64,000 nucleotides of DNA, taken from contig JAFKJU010000013.1 in NCBI GenBank assembly GCA_017305935.1, positions 124,001 to 188,000 of the forward strand. The letters are read 5' to 3'. Numbering within the stretch: position 1 is the first letter of the stretch; each line of letters starts with the position of its first letter. This document shows, one piece after another, positions 8,193-17,124 of the stretch. The translations under genes and the position numbers were made by a program. Source of the stretch: Hyphomicrobiales bacterium (GTDB taxonomy: Bacteria; Pseudomonadota; Alphaproteobacteria; Rhizobiales; Rhizobiaceae). The notes beneath the pieces are model-generated. The model did no database searches. It saw only the letters and a program-made list of their open reading frames with translations, and was not told where the DNA came from.

Positions 8193-8204
8193 TTCGTTAA
8201 CGAA
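8193..8204. promoter_or_regulatory. Perfect 12-bp palindrome in divergent promoter region
   Basis: TTCGTTAACGAA reads the same on both strands and ends 8 bases before the epimerase start, between it and the divergent lipid-transport operon. Its place and symmetry fit a repressor operator, but no regulator is encoded nearby. Confidence 0.3.
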
Positions 8205-8212
8205 ATTGGTCG

Positions 8213-9214
8213 ATGGAACGCGTAAATCCCATGGCACGTCACCTCGAAACAACAATCGATACCTTTCCGATCGCCGGAACGTTCACCATTTCAAGAGGTT
8301 CCAAAACGCAGGCGCAGGTCGTCGCCTGCGTGATTCGCGATGGCGCCGATGCCGGACGCGGCGAATGCGTGCCCTATGGCCGCTATGGCGAAAGCATCGA
8401 CAGCGTCGCGGCGCAGATCGCCGAGATCGCGCCGTCGATCGAGGCCGGACTCGACCGAATCGAATTGCAGAAGGCGATGCCGGCGGGTGCTGCGCGCAAT
8501 GCCGTCGATTGCGCGCTGTGGGATCTGGAGGCGAAGCGTGGCAAGTGCAGCGTCGCCGCCGTTCTCGGCCTGCCGCCGATGAGGCCGCTGGTGACAGCCT
8601 ATACGATTTCGCTCGGCGAGCCGGAGGTCATGGCCGAGCAGGCGCGAAAGGTCGCCCATCGCCGGCTCTTGAAGGTCAAGGTCGGCACTGGCGACGACGA
8701 AAGCCGTATCCGCGCCGTGCGGGCCGCCGCTCCCGAAAGCGAGATCATTCTCGACGCCAACGAGGGCTGGAGCGACGAGACGATCCGCCACCACCTCGCC
8801 ATCGCCAGGCAAGCGCGCATCGCTGTCATCGAACAGCCATTGCCGGCGGGGCGCGATGCGATTCTTGCCACGATCGAGCGCCCGGTTCCGGTCTGCGCCG
8901 ACGAGAGCGTGCATCTGACCGCCGATCTCGCCGCCTTGCGCGACCGCTACGACGCCATCAACATCAAGCTCGACAAGACCGGCGGGCTGACCGAGGCCTG
9001 GGCGATGCGGCAGGAGGCCAAGCGCCTCGGCTTCCGGATCATGGTCGGCTGCATGGTCGGTTCGTCGCTGGCCATGGCGCCTGCCCTGCTCGTGGCGCAG
9101 GATGCGGATTTCGTCGATCTCGACGGGCCGCTGCTACTGGCGGAAGACCGGCACCCCGGCCTGAATTATGAGGGTTCGCTCGTCTATCCGCCGGAAGCCT
9201 CGCTCTGGGGCTGA
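8213..9214 (+). CDS. L-Ala-D/L-Glu (dipeptide) epimerase
   Basis: Enolase-superfamily enzyme that most likely epimerises L-Ala-D-Glu from peptidoglycan turnover so that it can be degraded. The muconate-lactonizing-type pattern is complete: Lys154 and Lys156 (KVKVG), metal ligands Asp181 (LDANE), Glu207 (IEQPLP) and Asp230 (CADES), and the second acid-base lysine at 252 (IKLDK). Length is 333 residues, usual for YcjG-like epimerases. A second ATG at 8231 is possible, since the homologous core starts after it. The last 31 bases overlap the end of the convergent MFS gene. Substrate preference among dipeptides is inferred from family likeness. Confidence 0.88.
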   Translation: MERVNPMARHLETTIDTFPIAGTFTISRGSKTQAQVVACVIRDGADAGRGECVPYGRYGESIDSVAAQIAEIAPSIEAGLDRIELQKAMPAGAARNAVDCALWDLEAKRGKCSVAAVLGLPPMRPLVTAYTISLGEPEVMAEQARKVAHRRLLKVKVGTGDDESRIRAVRAAAPESEIILDANEGWSDETIRHHLAIARQARIAVIEQPLPAGRDAILATIERPVPVCADESVHLTADLAALRDRYDAINIKLDKTGGLTEAWAMRQEAKRLGFRIMVGCMVGSSLAMAPALLVAQDADFVDLDGPLLLAEDRHPGLNYEGSLVYPPEASLWG

Positions 9215-10374
9215 CGGTAATAGGCGATGATGACGCAGCCGAGGCCGGTCAGCGCCACCAGCGACATGACGTAATAGGCATGCAGCCCAAGGCCGCTGTA
9301 GATATAGCCGGAGCCGAGGGTCGCGGCGGCCATGAAGATGCTGTTGTAGAAATAATAGGCCCCTTGCGCCGAGGCTTCCTGGTCCTCGCGCACGGCATCG
9401 ACGATGCGGCGCTGGATGCCGATATGGCAGAAGGCGAAGGTGAAGGCATGCAGGCATTGCAGCGTTAGATAGCCGACATAACCCATGTCGAGCGGAAATA
9501 GCAGCCAGCGGCAGACGGCGACGGTCGCACCGAAACGGATCATCGTCCAGGCGCCAAAACTGCGGTTGAGCTGGCGGGCGAAATAGAAGGCGATGACTTC
9601 CGCCATGACCCCGGCGCTCCAGAGGATGCCGATGGAGGTGCCGGAATAGCCGAGCTCGCGCCAGTAGATGGCCGAGAAAGCATAGAGCAGCGCATGGCTC
9701 GCCTGCACCACCGCGGAGCCGATCATCACCAGATGCAGGTCGAGACGGCGCAGCGATCCTCCGGCGCGGCGCACGGTTTTCGCGATCCGCGCATTGCCGA
9801 TCTTCGGCGCCACCAATCCCATCAGGCTCATGACGATGAAGCCGCAGATCATCAGCGGCAGCACGATGGAGCCGCTGTAATGCCCGATCAGGAAACCGCC
9901 GAGCAATGTGGCGAAGATGAAGGCGAGCGACCCCCAGAGGCGGATCGCGCCGTAATCATAGCCCCAGCGGCGCACGCCCGTGATCAACATCGCCTCCACG
10001 ACCGGCACATAGGGCGACAGGAACGCGCCCTGCAGCGCATAGACGATGACGATCGGCCAGAAGCTTTTCGACCAGATCAGCGCAATCGCGGTCGCGAGGC
10101 ACAGAAGGCCGGACCAGAGCAGGATCGAGGTGCGTTCCTCCAGCCTGTCGGCCAGCATGGTGAGGAGCGGCGCGAAGATGACGCGCATCAGGAGCGGCAC
10201 GGCGAGAATTACGCCGATTTCGAAATCGCCGAGCGCATGGGTGCCGAGCCAGACCGGGAAGAAGGGAAGAACCGTGCCGTTGACGATCATCGGCGCGGAA
10301 CAGACCAGCGCGCTGCGCTGCGAAAACCAGCGCGGCGCGGCGCCGCGGTCCGGGGCCTGACTGACGAGACTCAT
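9184..10374 (-). CDS. MFS transporter, HcaT-like
   Basis: Twelve-helix major facilitator permease of the MFS_1-like/3-phenylpropionate transporter (HcaT) group; the substrate is unknown. About 396 residues from ATG 10374, with helices beginning at SAPMIVNGTVLPFFPVWLG. The cytoplasmic loop after helix 2 carries ADRLEERTS, typical of this group, and the middle loop is basic. An upstream ATG at 10413 adds 13 residues; neither start has a strong ribosome site, but AGG lies 7 bases before 10374. Its 3' end overlaps the epimerase gene by 31 bases tail to tail, so simultaneous transcription would give complementary mRNA ends. A link to murein peptides through the neighbour is possible but unproven. 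Confidence 0.85.
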   Translation of the reverse strand: MSLVSQAPDRGAAPRWFSQRSALVCSAPMIVNGTVLPFFPVWLGTHALGDFEIGVILAVPLLMRVIFAPLLTMLADRLEERTSILLWSGLLCLATAIALIWSKSFWPIVIVYALQGAFLSPYVPVVEAMLITGVRRWGYDYGAIRLWGSLAFIFATLLGGFLIGHYSGSIVLPLMICGFIVMSLMGLVAPKIGNARIAKTVRRAGGSLRRLDLHLVMIGSAVVQASHALLYAFSAIYWRELGYSGTSIGILWSAGVMAEVIAFYFARQLNRSFGAWTMIRFGATVAVCRWLLFPLDMGYVGYLTLQCLHAFTFAFCHIGIQRRIVDAVREDQEASAQGAYYFYNSIFMAAATLGSGYIYSGLGLHAYYVMSLVALTGLGCVIIAYYRQPQSEASGG

Positions 10375-10549
10375 GGAGATGCCTGCTTGGGAAAGACCGG
10401 CATCTCCTATCATTCGTCACGCATGCCGGATAGGGCCAGAAATCGCTCCCTGAAAATCAGGGATTCTCTATATCCCTTCTCATATCTCCATCCCTTCTCA
10501 CATCTCCGGCCGCGAAGCTGTTACGCATGTGTTCTGGAGATACCGGGGC

Positions 10550-11401
10550 TTACGCCGCGCGAATGCGCAGCGGCGCTTCCACCGGGATTGTGGGAAGCTG
10601 CGGCTCGTCGGCGGTGCCGACGATCTCGCGCCAGGTCAGCAATTCGAAGGTGCCGTCCTCATGCTCGGCGATCGCGGTGCAGCTTTCAACCCAGTCGCCG
10701 GTGTTCATGTAGCGGATGCCGTCCATGTCTTCGATGACGGCATGGTGGATATGGCCGCAGATGACGCCGTCCGCCTCGTGACGGCGCGCTTCGTCGGCGA
10801 CCACCCGCTGGAATTCGCCGATGAAATTCACCGCATGCTTGACCTGCAGCTTTGCCCAGGCGGAAAACGACCAGTAAGGCAGGCCGCAGAAGCGGCGCAC
10901 AGCGGCCAGCGCCACATTGATGGCGATCGCCGTATCATAGGCCCAGTCGCCGAGATAGGCCAGCAGGCGGGCATTGCGCACCACCACGTCGAATTCATCG
11001 CCATGGATGACGAGATAGCGGCGCCCGTCGGCGCCACGATGGATCATGCGCTCGGCGACTTCGATGCCGCCGAAATGGGTGCCGGGAAAATCCCGCAGGA
11101 ATTCGTCGTGATTGCCGGGGATGTAGACGATGCGCGTGCCCTTGCGCGCCTTGCGCAACAGCTTCTGCACCACGTCGTTGCAGGATTGCGGCCAATACCA
11201 GTTGCGTTTCAGCCGCCATCCATCGATGATGTCGCCGACGAGCACGATGGTGTCCGCATCGTGGTAACGAAGGAAATCGAGGAGGAAATCCGCCTTGGCC
11301 GCCTTCGAACCCAGATGAACGTCCGACAGGAACAGCGTCCTGAATCGTTTGATATCCTGTTGTTCCGTCACGATCGCCACCCCTTGCGCTACACCTTTCA
11401 T
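10550..11401 (-). CDS. LpxH-like calcineurin phosphoesterase
   Basis: Metal-dependent phosphoesterase of the UDP-2,3-diacylglucosamine diphosphatase-like group. All five metal-site blocks are present in order: SDVHLG, GDIIDGW, GNHDEF, VIHGDEFD and GHIHHA. Length is 283 residues from ATG 11401, chosen because CAGGAA lies just upstream; ATG 11425 is the other option. LpxH would cleave UDP-2,3-diacylglucosamine to lipid X, but the window also encodes LpxI for that step, so this protein may have another nucleotide-diphosphate substrate. It is divergent from the malic enzyme gene. The 175 bases downstream hold only a short tandem repeat (CCCTTCTCA..ATCTCC, twice, near 10475-10508). Confidence 0.85.
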   Translation of the reverse strand: MKGVAQGVAIVTEQQDIKRFRTLFLSDVHLGSKAAKADFLLDFLRYHDADTIVLVGDIIDGWRLKRNWYWPQSCNDVVQKLLRKARKGTRIVYIPGNHDEFLRDFPGTHFGGIEVAERMIHRGADGRRYLVIHGDEFDVVVRNARLLAYLGDWAYDTAIAINVALAAVRRFCGLPYWSFSAWAKLQVKHAVNFIGEFQRVVADEARRHEADGVICGHIHHAVIEDMDGIRYMNTGDWVESCTAIAEHEDGTFELLTWREIVGTADEPQLPTIPVEAPLRIRAA

Positions 11402-11587
11402 CCATTCCTGTAGAAACAGACTCATGTTTCAGCATGATGACATCCGCTGGTGATACGGGTATCGGACGATGACGCGAAATGTGAACAGGGAACGAGGCTT
11501 CCGCCGGAATTCCATGCTGTTCATTGCCAAGCGCATTGATGTATGACACCGGCATGCAGCCATATCGAGAAGAGGAGTGCGCCAACC

Positions 11588-13918
11588 ATGGATACCTCAG
11601 GCAAACCGAGAAATGACGGGGTTCCGGTGACGGGCGACCTCGACCAGCAGGCGCTGTTCTTCCACCGCTATCCGCGCCCGGGCAAGCTGGAGATCCATGC
11701 GACCAAGGCGCTCGGCAACCAGCGCGACCTGGCGCTCGCCTATTCGCCGGGTGTTGCCGCCCCCTGCCTCGCCATCCGCGACAATCCGGAAACCGCCGCC
11801 GACTACACCGCGCGCGCCAACCTCGTCGCCGTCATTTCCAACGGCACCGCCGTTCTCGGCCTCGGCAATATCGGGCCGCTCGCCTCGAAGCCGGTCATGG
11901 AGGGCAAGGCTGTCCTGTTCAAGAAGTTCGCCGGCATCGACGTGTTCGACATCGAGATCGACGCCGCCGACGTCGCGCGCATGGTCAGCACCATCTCGGC
12001 GCTGGAGCCCACCTTCGGCGGCATCAATCTCGAGGACATCAAGGCGCCGGAATGTTTCGAGGTCGAGCGCCAGCTGCGCGAGACGATGAACATCCCGGTC
12101 TTCCATGACGACCAGCACGGCACCGCCATCATCGTCGCCGCCGCCATCCTCAACGGATTGGAGCTGGCCGGCAAGAAGATCGAGGACGTCAAGATCGTCG
12201 CCTCCGGCGCGGGCGCGGCCGCCCTTGCCTGCCTCAACCTCCTGGTGACGCTGGGTGCGCGGCGCGAAAACATCTGGGTCCACGACATCGAGGGCCTGGT
12301 CTATGAAGGTCGCACCGAGCTGATGGATCCCTGGAAATCCGTCTATGCCCAGAACAGCGACAAGCGCCGCCTCGACGAAAGCATCGATGGCGCCGACGTC
12401 TTCCTCGGCCTGTCGGCGGCCGGCGTGCTCAAGCCGGAATTGCTGGCACGCATGGCCGAGCGACCGCTGATCATGGCGCTCGCCAATCCGACGCCGGAAA
12501 TCATGCCGGATCTTGCCCGCACCGCCCGCCCGGATGCGATGATCTGCACCGGCCGCTCGGATTTCCCCAACCAGGTCAACAATGTTCTCTGCTTCCCCTA
12601 TATTTTCCGCGGCGCGCTGGATTGCGGCGCGCGGACGATCAATGAGGAAATGAAGATGGCCGCCGTGCGCGCCATCGCAGCGCTTGCCCGCGAGGAGGTT
12701 TCGGAAGTCGCCGCCAAGGCCTATTCCGAGGAGACGCCGACCTTTGGCCCGAACTATCTGATCCCCTCGCCCTTCGATCCGCGACTCATCCTGCGCATTG
12801 CGCCGGCCGTTGCCCGCGCGGCCGAGGAAAGCGGCGTCGCTGCGCGGCCGATCGCCGATTACGAGGCCTATCTCGATCAGCTCAACCGTTTCGTCTTCCG
12901 CTCCGGCTTCATCATGAAGCCGATCTTCACCATGGCGAAACATGCCGCCAGCGGTTCCAAGCGCGTCATCTTCGCCGAAGGCGAAGACGAACGCGTGCTG
13001 CGCGCGGCCCAGGTGCTGATCGAGGAAAAGACCGGCGAGCCGATCCTGATCGGCCGTCCGCAGATCATCGAGACGCGCCTCAAGCGTTTCGGCCTGCGCA
13101 TCCGTCCGGACTCGGATTTCCAGGTGGTCAACCCGCAGGACGATCCACGCTATCGCGACTACGTCGACGACTATTTCGCGCTGGTCGGCCGCGCCGGCAT
13201 CAACCCGGAAGCGGCGCGCACCATCGTGCGCACCAACAACACCGTCATCGGCGCGCTGGCGGTTCGCCGCGGCGAGGCGGACGCGCTGATCTGCGGCGTC
13301 GAAGGCCGTTACGACCGGCATGTGCGCGACGTCAACCAGATCATCGGCAAGCGCAAGGATGCCCATTCCTTCGCCGGCCTCAGCCTGCTGATTTCGCAGC
13401 GCGGCGCGATCTTCTTCACCGACACCTTCGTCAACTACAATCCGACAGCCGACGAAATCGCCGAGACCACGATCCTCGCGGCGCAGGAAATCCACCGTTT
13501 CGGAATAACGCCCAAGGCGGCGCTGCTGTCGCATTCGAATTTCGGCTCGCGCCACTCGGAAAGCGCCCACAAGATGCGCGAGGCGCTGGAGCTGATCCGC
13601 CGGCGCGCACCGGAACTGGAGGTCGACGGCGAAATGCAGGGCGGTTCGGCGCTGACCGAAAGCCTGCGCCGCCGCGCGATGCCGAACAGCACCCTGACCG
13701 GCGAAGCCAATCTGCTTGTCTTCCCCAATCTCGATGCTGCCAATATTTCGCTCGGAATCGTCCGTACGATGATGGACGCATTGCATGTCGGACCGATTCT
13801 GCTCGGCGCGGCGATGCCGGCGCATATCCTGTCGTCGTCGGTAACCTCGCGTGGTGTCGTCAACATGGCGGCCTTCGCGGTGGTGCAGGCATCGCAGCCG
13901 GCCGTCACGCAAGCGTGA
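11588..13918 (+). CDS. maeB: NADP-dependent malic enzyme with Pta-like C-terminal domain
   Basis: Decarboxylates malate to pyruvate and reduces NAD(P), supplying pyruvate during growth on C4 acids. About residues 20-160 form the malic domain ([11 protein letters not shown]), 165-420 the nucleotide-binding domain ([13 protein letters not shown]), and about 435-770 a phosphotransacetylase-like domain ([12 protein letters not shown]) that in rhizobial TME and DME proteins is regulatory and not catalytic. The 776-residue length matches these proteins. ATG 11588 is preceded by GAGGAG about 9 bases upstream and opens the conserved part; the longer frame adds 15 residues without support. Which cofactor is preferred cannot be told reliably from sequence; TME-like is my guess. 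Confidence 0.93.
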   Translation: MDTSGKPRNDGVPVTGDLDQQALFFHRYPRPGKLEIHATKALGNQRDLALAYSPGVAAPCLAIRDNPETAADYTARANLVAVISNGTAVLGLGNIGPLASKPVMEGKAVLFKKFAGIDVFDIEIDAADVARMVSTISALEPTFGGINLEDIKAPECFEVERQLRETMNIPVFHDDQHGTAIIVAAAILNGLELAGKKIEDVKIVASGAGAAALACLNLLVTLGARRENIWVHDIEGLVYEGRTELMDPWKSVYAQNSDKRRLDESIDGADVFLGLSAAGVLKPELLARMAERPLIMALANPTPEIMPDLARTARPDAMICTGRSDFPNQVNNVLCFPYIFRGALDCGARTINEEMKMAAVRAIAALAREEVSEVAAKAYSEETPTFGPNYLIPSPFDPRLILRIAPAVARAAEESGVAARPIADYEAYLDQLNRFVFRSGFIMKPIFTMAKHAASGSKRVIFAEGEDERVLRAAQVLIEEKTGEPILIGRPQIIETRLKRFGLRIRPDSDFQVVNPQDDPRYRDYVDDYFALVGRAGINPEAARTIVRTNNTVIGALAVRRGEADALICGVEGRYDRHVRDVNQIIGKRKDAHSFAGLSLLISQRGAIFFTDTFVNYNPTADEIAETTILAAQEIHRFGITPKAALLSHSNFGSRHSESAHKMREALELIRRRAPELEVDGEMQGGSALTESLRRRAMPNSTLTGEANLLVFPNLDAANISLGIVRTMMDALHVGPILLGAAMPAHILSSSVTSRGVVNMAAFAVVQASQPAVTQA

Positions 13919-14015
13919 ACGAGGAACCGGGACGCGGCCAGGGCTCTTCCTTGCCGCATCCCGGCGAGTCTCGCATGATATCTGCGCCGGCGGCACGACC
14001 GCCGGTTCGTCGTTG

Positions 14016-14114
14016 GAGCGTTTCCGCTTTTCTTGGAAAAGCGAAAACACTCTAACTCTTTGCTTTGCGCAATTCCGGACGCAAAACTGCGTTCCCTACT
14101 TTTGCTGGAATTGC
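14016..14114. repeat. RIME-like intergenic mosaic element, full two-module copy
   Basis: Two adjoining palindromes. The left module, 14016-14052, pairs GCGTTTCCGCTTTTC with GAAAAGCGAAAACAC with two mismatches. The right module, 14067-14114, pairs GCAATTCC with GGAATTGC and contains ACTTTTGC. The 99-base size and two-palindrome design fit the rhizobium-specific intergenic mosaic element as I remember it. It lies between the malic enzyme and the DUF2865 gene. Confidence 0.75.
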
Positions 14115-14141
14115 TTTCGGTTCGGTAAGGAGATGGTCCCC

Positions 14142-15305
14142 ATGCGCCAGACGGGACGGGTGTTTCCGGCTTTGCTGATCGCCACGGCTGCCCTGTTGCC
14201 CGTCGGTGCCGAAGCGCGCGCGGTCTGCGAGCAACTGCGCCAGGCGTTGAGTTCGAGCAGCGTGACAATCGCCTCCAACCGGCAATCGCGCCGCTTCGCC
14301 GAGACCATCAACCAGCTCAACCGCGATATCCGCCAGATTCGCAGCGACCTGCGCCGCGCCGGCTGCTCGTCGGGCAGCATCACCGTCTATGGCGGCGATA
14401 ACGAAGCTTTCTGCGCGGCGGCCGAGGACGATCTCCATCAGGCGGAAATGACCAAGCGCGGTATGCTGGAGCGCCGCGCCAGTCTCGATTCGGGCGATCG
14501 CGGCGACATCCTCGCGGCGCTGCGCCGAAACGGCTGCATGGATGAGGACATGGCCGGCCAGGAGCCGCCCGCCCCGATGCCCGACGACATCATGGCCTCG
14601 CGCGACAGCGAGATCGAGGACGATCGCGGCTATGGCATGCGCGATTTCGGAGCCATCGAGCGCCAGCCCGACGACATGCTGCGCCTCGACGGCCAGTTGA
14701 AAGGCCCGGAGCCGATGGTCGGCAACCTGCGGACGCTGTGCGTGCGCACCTGCGATGGCGGCTTCTTTCCGATCTCCTCGAATGCGACGCCTGCAGATTT
14801 TTCCCGCGATGCCGCCACCTGCGCCAGGATGTGCCCGGGAACCCAGACGGAGCTTTATTACCATTCCATGCTCGACCAGGAGACGTCGGACATGATCTCG
14901 ACGGCGACCGGTCAGCCCTACAAGGAACTCTCCACCGCCTTTGCCTATCGCAACCGAAAGGACACGAAAAGCTCCACCTGCTCCTGCAATCTCAACGCCT
15001 ATTATCAGGACGCGCTGAAGAAGCAGGACAGCGGCGTCGTGCCCATGCCAAGCCGGAAGCCGCAAGCCAAGGCGGAAAGATCCGTGACCCGGATCCCGAC
15101 CGGCACTGAGGCGACAGAGCCCGGCATAACCCCGCCCGCAAACCCGGAAGCGGGAAGTTCGGCGAAGATCACCCTGCCTGAAGAGCGGCCATATGACCCC
15201 TCGAAATCGAAAATCCGCCAAGTCGGCCCGCAATTCCTCGGCAGCGACAGTGCCGGGATAGATCTGAAAAACCCTCAGGGTTCGATGGTTCAGCCGCAAC
15301 AGTGA
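14142..15305 (+). CDS. DUF2865 secreted protein
   Basis: Exported protein of the alphaproteobacterial DUF2865 family; function unknown. A signal peptide covers residues 1-26 (ends AEARA). About residues 28-130 are helical with paired cysteines (CEQLRQ, AGCSSG, FCAAAEDD, NGCMDED). The conserved core, about 190-300, contains LCVRTCDGGFFPISS, CARMCPGT and CSCNLNAYY, so many cysteines probably form disulfides in the periplasm. The last 80 residues are a Pro-rich linker. ATG 14142 is chosen since AAGGAG at 14127-14132 is 9 bases upstream; ATG 14133 lies too close to it. It stands alone after a RIME-like element. Confidence 0.85.
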   Translation: MRQTGRVFPALLIATAALLPVGAEARAVCEQLRQALSSSSVTIASNRQSRRFAETINQLNRDIRQIRSDLRRAGCSSGSITVYGGDNEAFCAAAEDDLHQAEMTKRGMLERRASLDSGDRGDILAALRRNGCMDEDMAGQEPPAPMPDDIMASRDSEIEDDRGYGMRDFGAIERQPDDMLRLDGQLKGPEPMVGNLRTLCVRTCDGGFFPISSNATPADFSRDAATCARMCPGTQTELYYHSMLDQETSDMISTATGQPYKELSTAFAYRNRKDTKSSTCSCNLNAYYQDALKKQDSGVVPMPSRKPQAKAERSVTRIPTGTEATEPGITPPANPEAGSSAKITLPEERPYDPSKSKIRQVGPQFLGSDSAGIDLKNPQGSMVQPQQ

Positions 15306-15497
15306 TGCGGCACAACGCGTTAGGCAAACCTTTCAACGCGCCCAAGACGTCATCCTCGGGCTCGCCCCGTATGTCTGCCAATGGCTCCAATTGATTGACG
15401 GCACTGGATTTTCGGGCGTGTTTGCATGCTCCGGAGACGCTTGAGCATGACGTAGCGGAATGCAACGCGGCACGGCCGGCGATGTCCGCGCTTCGTG

Positions 15498-17015
15498 TCA
15501 GGCTGCGGCAATCTGCGTTTCTTCCGGAACTGATTCCGGCTGGTCGTTTTCGAAGATCACCGATCGGCCGCGGCCGCAATTCTTGGCTTGGTACAGCGCC
15601 ATATCGGCGGAATGCACGAGGTTGCGCAGGTTGCGGCCATGCTGGGGATAGAAGGCGATGCCGGCGCTGCTGCCGACCTGGAGCGGCAGATTGTTGTAGG
15701 GGATGGGAATCTGCGCATCGATGACCATGCCGTTGGCGACGGCGAGCACCTCGTCGTGATCGGCGACATCGCGCAGGATCACCATGAATTCATCGCCACC
15801 GAGGCGGGCGACGATGCCGCGATCGCCCACTCGATCGCGAAAACGCTGGGCGATGGTACGCAGCACGGCATCGCCGGCGGCATGGCCGAAGCGGTCGTTG
15901 ACCATCTTGAACTTGTCGAGGTCGGCGGCGATGATCGCAAGCTGGCCGTCGCGGACGGTGCCGGTGAAAGCTTCGAGCGCTTCCTGAAAACCGATGCGGT
16001 TGGCAAGGCCGGTAAGGCCGTCATGCTTGGCAAGGAAGCGGTTGCTCGCCTCGCTGCGCTGCAGGGCCCGCACCAGCATCCCGAAACGCCAGGCGATGAA
16101 GCCCATGGCAATCGCCGCGAGTGCCGAAAGCAACGCCACCTTGGGCATGACCGCCTTCCAGATGGTCGGGCCGGGCGCGTTCGGCTGCCAGGCGACGAGG
16201 AACGGGCCATCGGTAAAACCCTTGCCGACCGGCGTGTAGGCCGTCGGGCGCTCCTTGAGCTCATCTTCCTTGACCACATGCAGGCCGCCGATGCCGAGCC
16301 GTTCGCTCATCGTCGCCAGCATCTTGTCCGAGATCGGCTTGACGCTGACCATGAGCGTCGGCTGCTCGAAGCCGGCGGGGATAAACAGCGAGCGCGGCAG
16401 CACCGCCTGGACGACGACGATGCTGAGACGGCCATCGACCATGCGCATGTCGGCGGCATGGATGAAGGGCAACTCCGGTGACAGCTTGTCGGGATCGGGC
16501 GCCGGCCTGCGGACGACGAAACCGCCATCGCTTTTCTTCAGCGCCGCCCAGTATTTCTGCGTCGCCTCGTAAACGAGGTCGTCGATCCAGAAAAGCAGCG
16601 CGTCGGCTTTGTCGGGAGAGACCTCCTCGCCGCGATTGACGGCAACGACCGCTTGCTTGCCCGACGGCGCGAAAACCGTCCACGAAAAGCCGAATTCCGA
16701 CCACAGGCGAGTGCGAAGCTGGCGCTCGACGAAATAATGGCTGAACTCGGACGAACGGATTTGCGCGACCGTCGCATCCCAGATCGAGACCGCCGCCTGA
16801 TATTTGACGATCTCGTCGATCAGGTGCTGGAACTCCTGCTGCACGAGCTTGCGCTCCGTCGCCTGGCCGAACTTGTTGGCCTGCTCCACCGAGGCATCGA
16901 GCACAAGGAAAACGCTGGCCGCGAAGACGACGACCAGCAGCGCGCAGGCTGTATGTATGCCATGCACCATCCAGTTGGAGGTTTTTGCAAAGAGTCGCGC
17001 CGTCATCGCCGTCAT
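15498..17015 (-). CDS. Membrane diguanylate cyclase, CHASE4-like sensor plus GGDEF
   Basis: Predicted to make cyclic di-GMP in response to a periplasmic signal. Order: transmembrane helix about 18-40, periplasmic CHASE4-like domain about 45-285 (SIWDATV is the family-like core), second helix about 292-315, then a GGDEF domain to the end. The active-site motif RLGGDEF and the upstream ADLDKFKMVNDRFGH are intact, so activity is likely. The usual inhibitory RxxD five residues before GGDEF is missing; that place reads GDRG. There is no EAL domain. ATG 17015 follows GAGGAAAC and is better than the longer frame from 17066. The 192 bases downstream hold a 7-bp inverted repeat (CATGCTC/GAGCATG, 15425-15449) and no T tract. 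Confidence 0.9.
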   Translation of the reverse strand: MTAMTARLFAKTSNWMVHGIHTACALLVVVFAASVFLVLDASVEQANKFGQATERKLVQQEFQHLIDEIVKYQAAVSIWDATVAQIRSSEFSHYFVERQLRTRLWSEFGFSWTVFAPSGKQAVVAVNRGEEVSPDKADALLFWIDDLVYEATQKYWAALKKSDGGFVVRRPAPDPDKLSPELPFIHAADMRMVDGRLSIVVVQAVLPRSLFIPAGFEQPTLMVSVKPISDKMLATMSERLGIGGLHVVKEDELKERPTAYTPVGKGFTDGPFLVAWQPNAPGPTIWKAVMPKVALLSALAAIAMGFIAWRFGMLVRALQRSEASNRFLAKHDGLTGLANRIGFQEALEAFTGTVRDGQLAIIAADLDKFKMVNDRFGHAAGDAVLRTIAQRFRDRVGDRGIVARLGGDEFMVILRDVADHDEVLAVANGMVIDAQIPIPYNNLPLQVGSSAGIAFYPQHGRNLRNLVHSADMALYQAKNCGRGRSVIFENDQPESVPEETQIAAA

Positions 17016-17124
17016 TGTTTCCTCGTGGACTGGAACGCCCAAGTGTATTGGTGTGGACGCTAGCACAAGGGCCGAAAGAGACGCTTAAACGGCTTGGTAA
17101 CGAAAGGCTTAACTGGGGCCGGTT

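Noticed and set aside
13927-13964. A 12-bp hairpin after the malic enzyme gene (CCGGGACGCGGC/GCCGCATCCCGG) as terminator
   Set aside because: The stem is good but the loop is long and no T run follows on either strand. I do not call it a terminator.
11597-14050. An 817-codon open frame on the strand opposite the malic enzyme gene, plus similar long frames opposite ydiJ, clpA and the tsf-pyrH region
   Set aside because: They arise from the high GC content and codon bias of the real genes. The translations are rich in Arg, Gly, Asp and His, lack domains, and have no ribosome sites.
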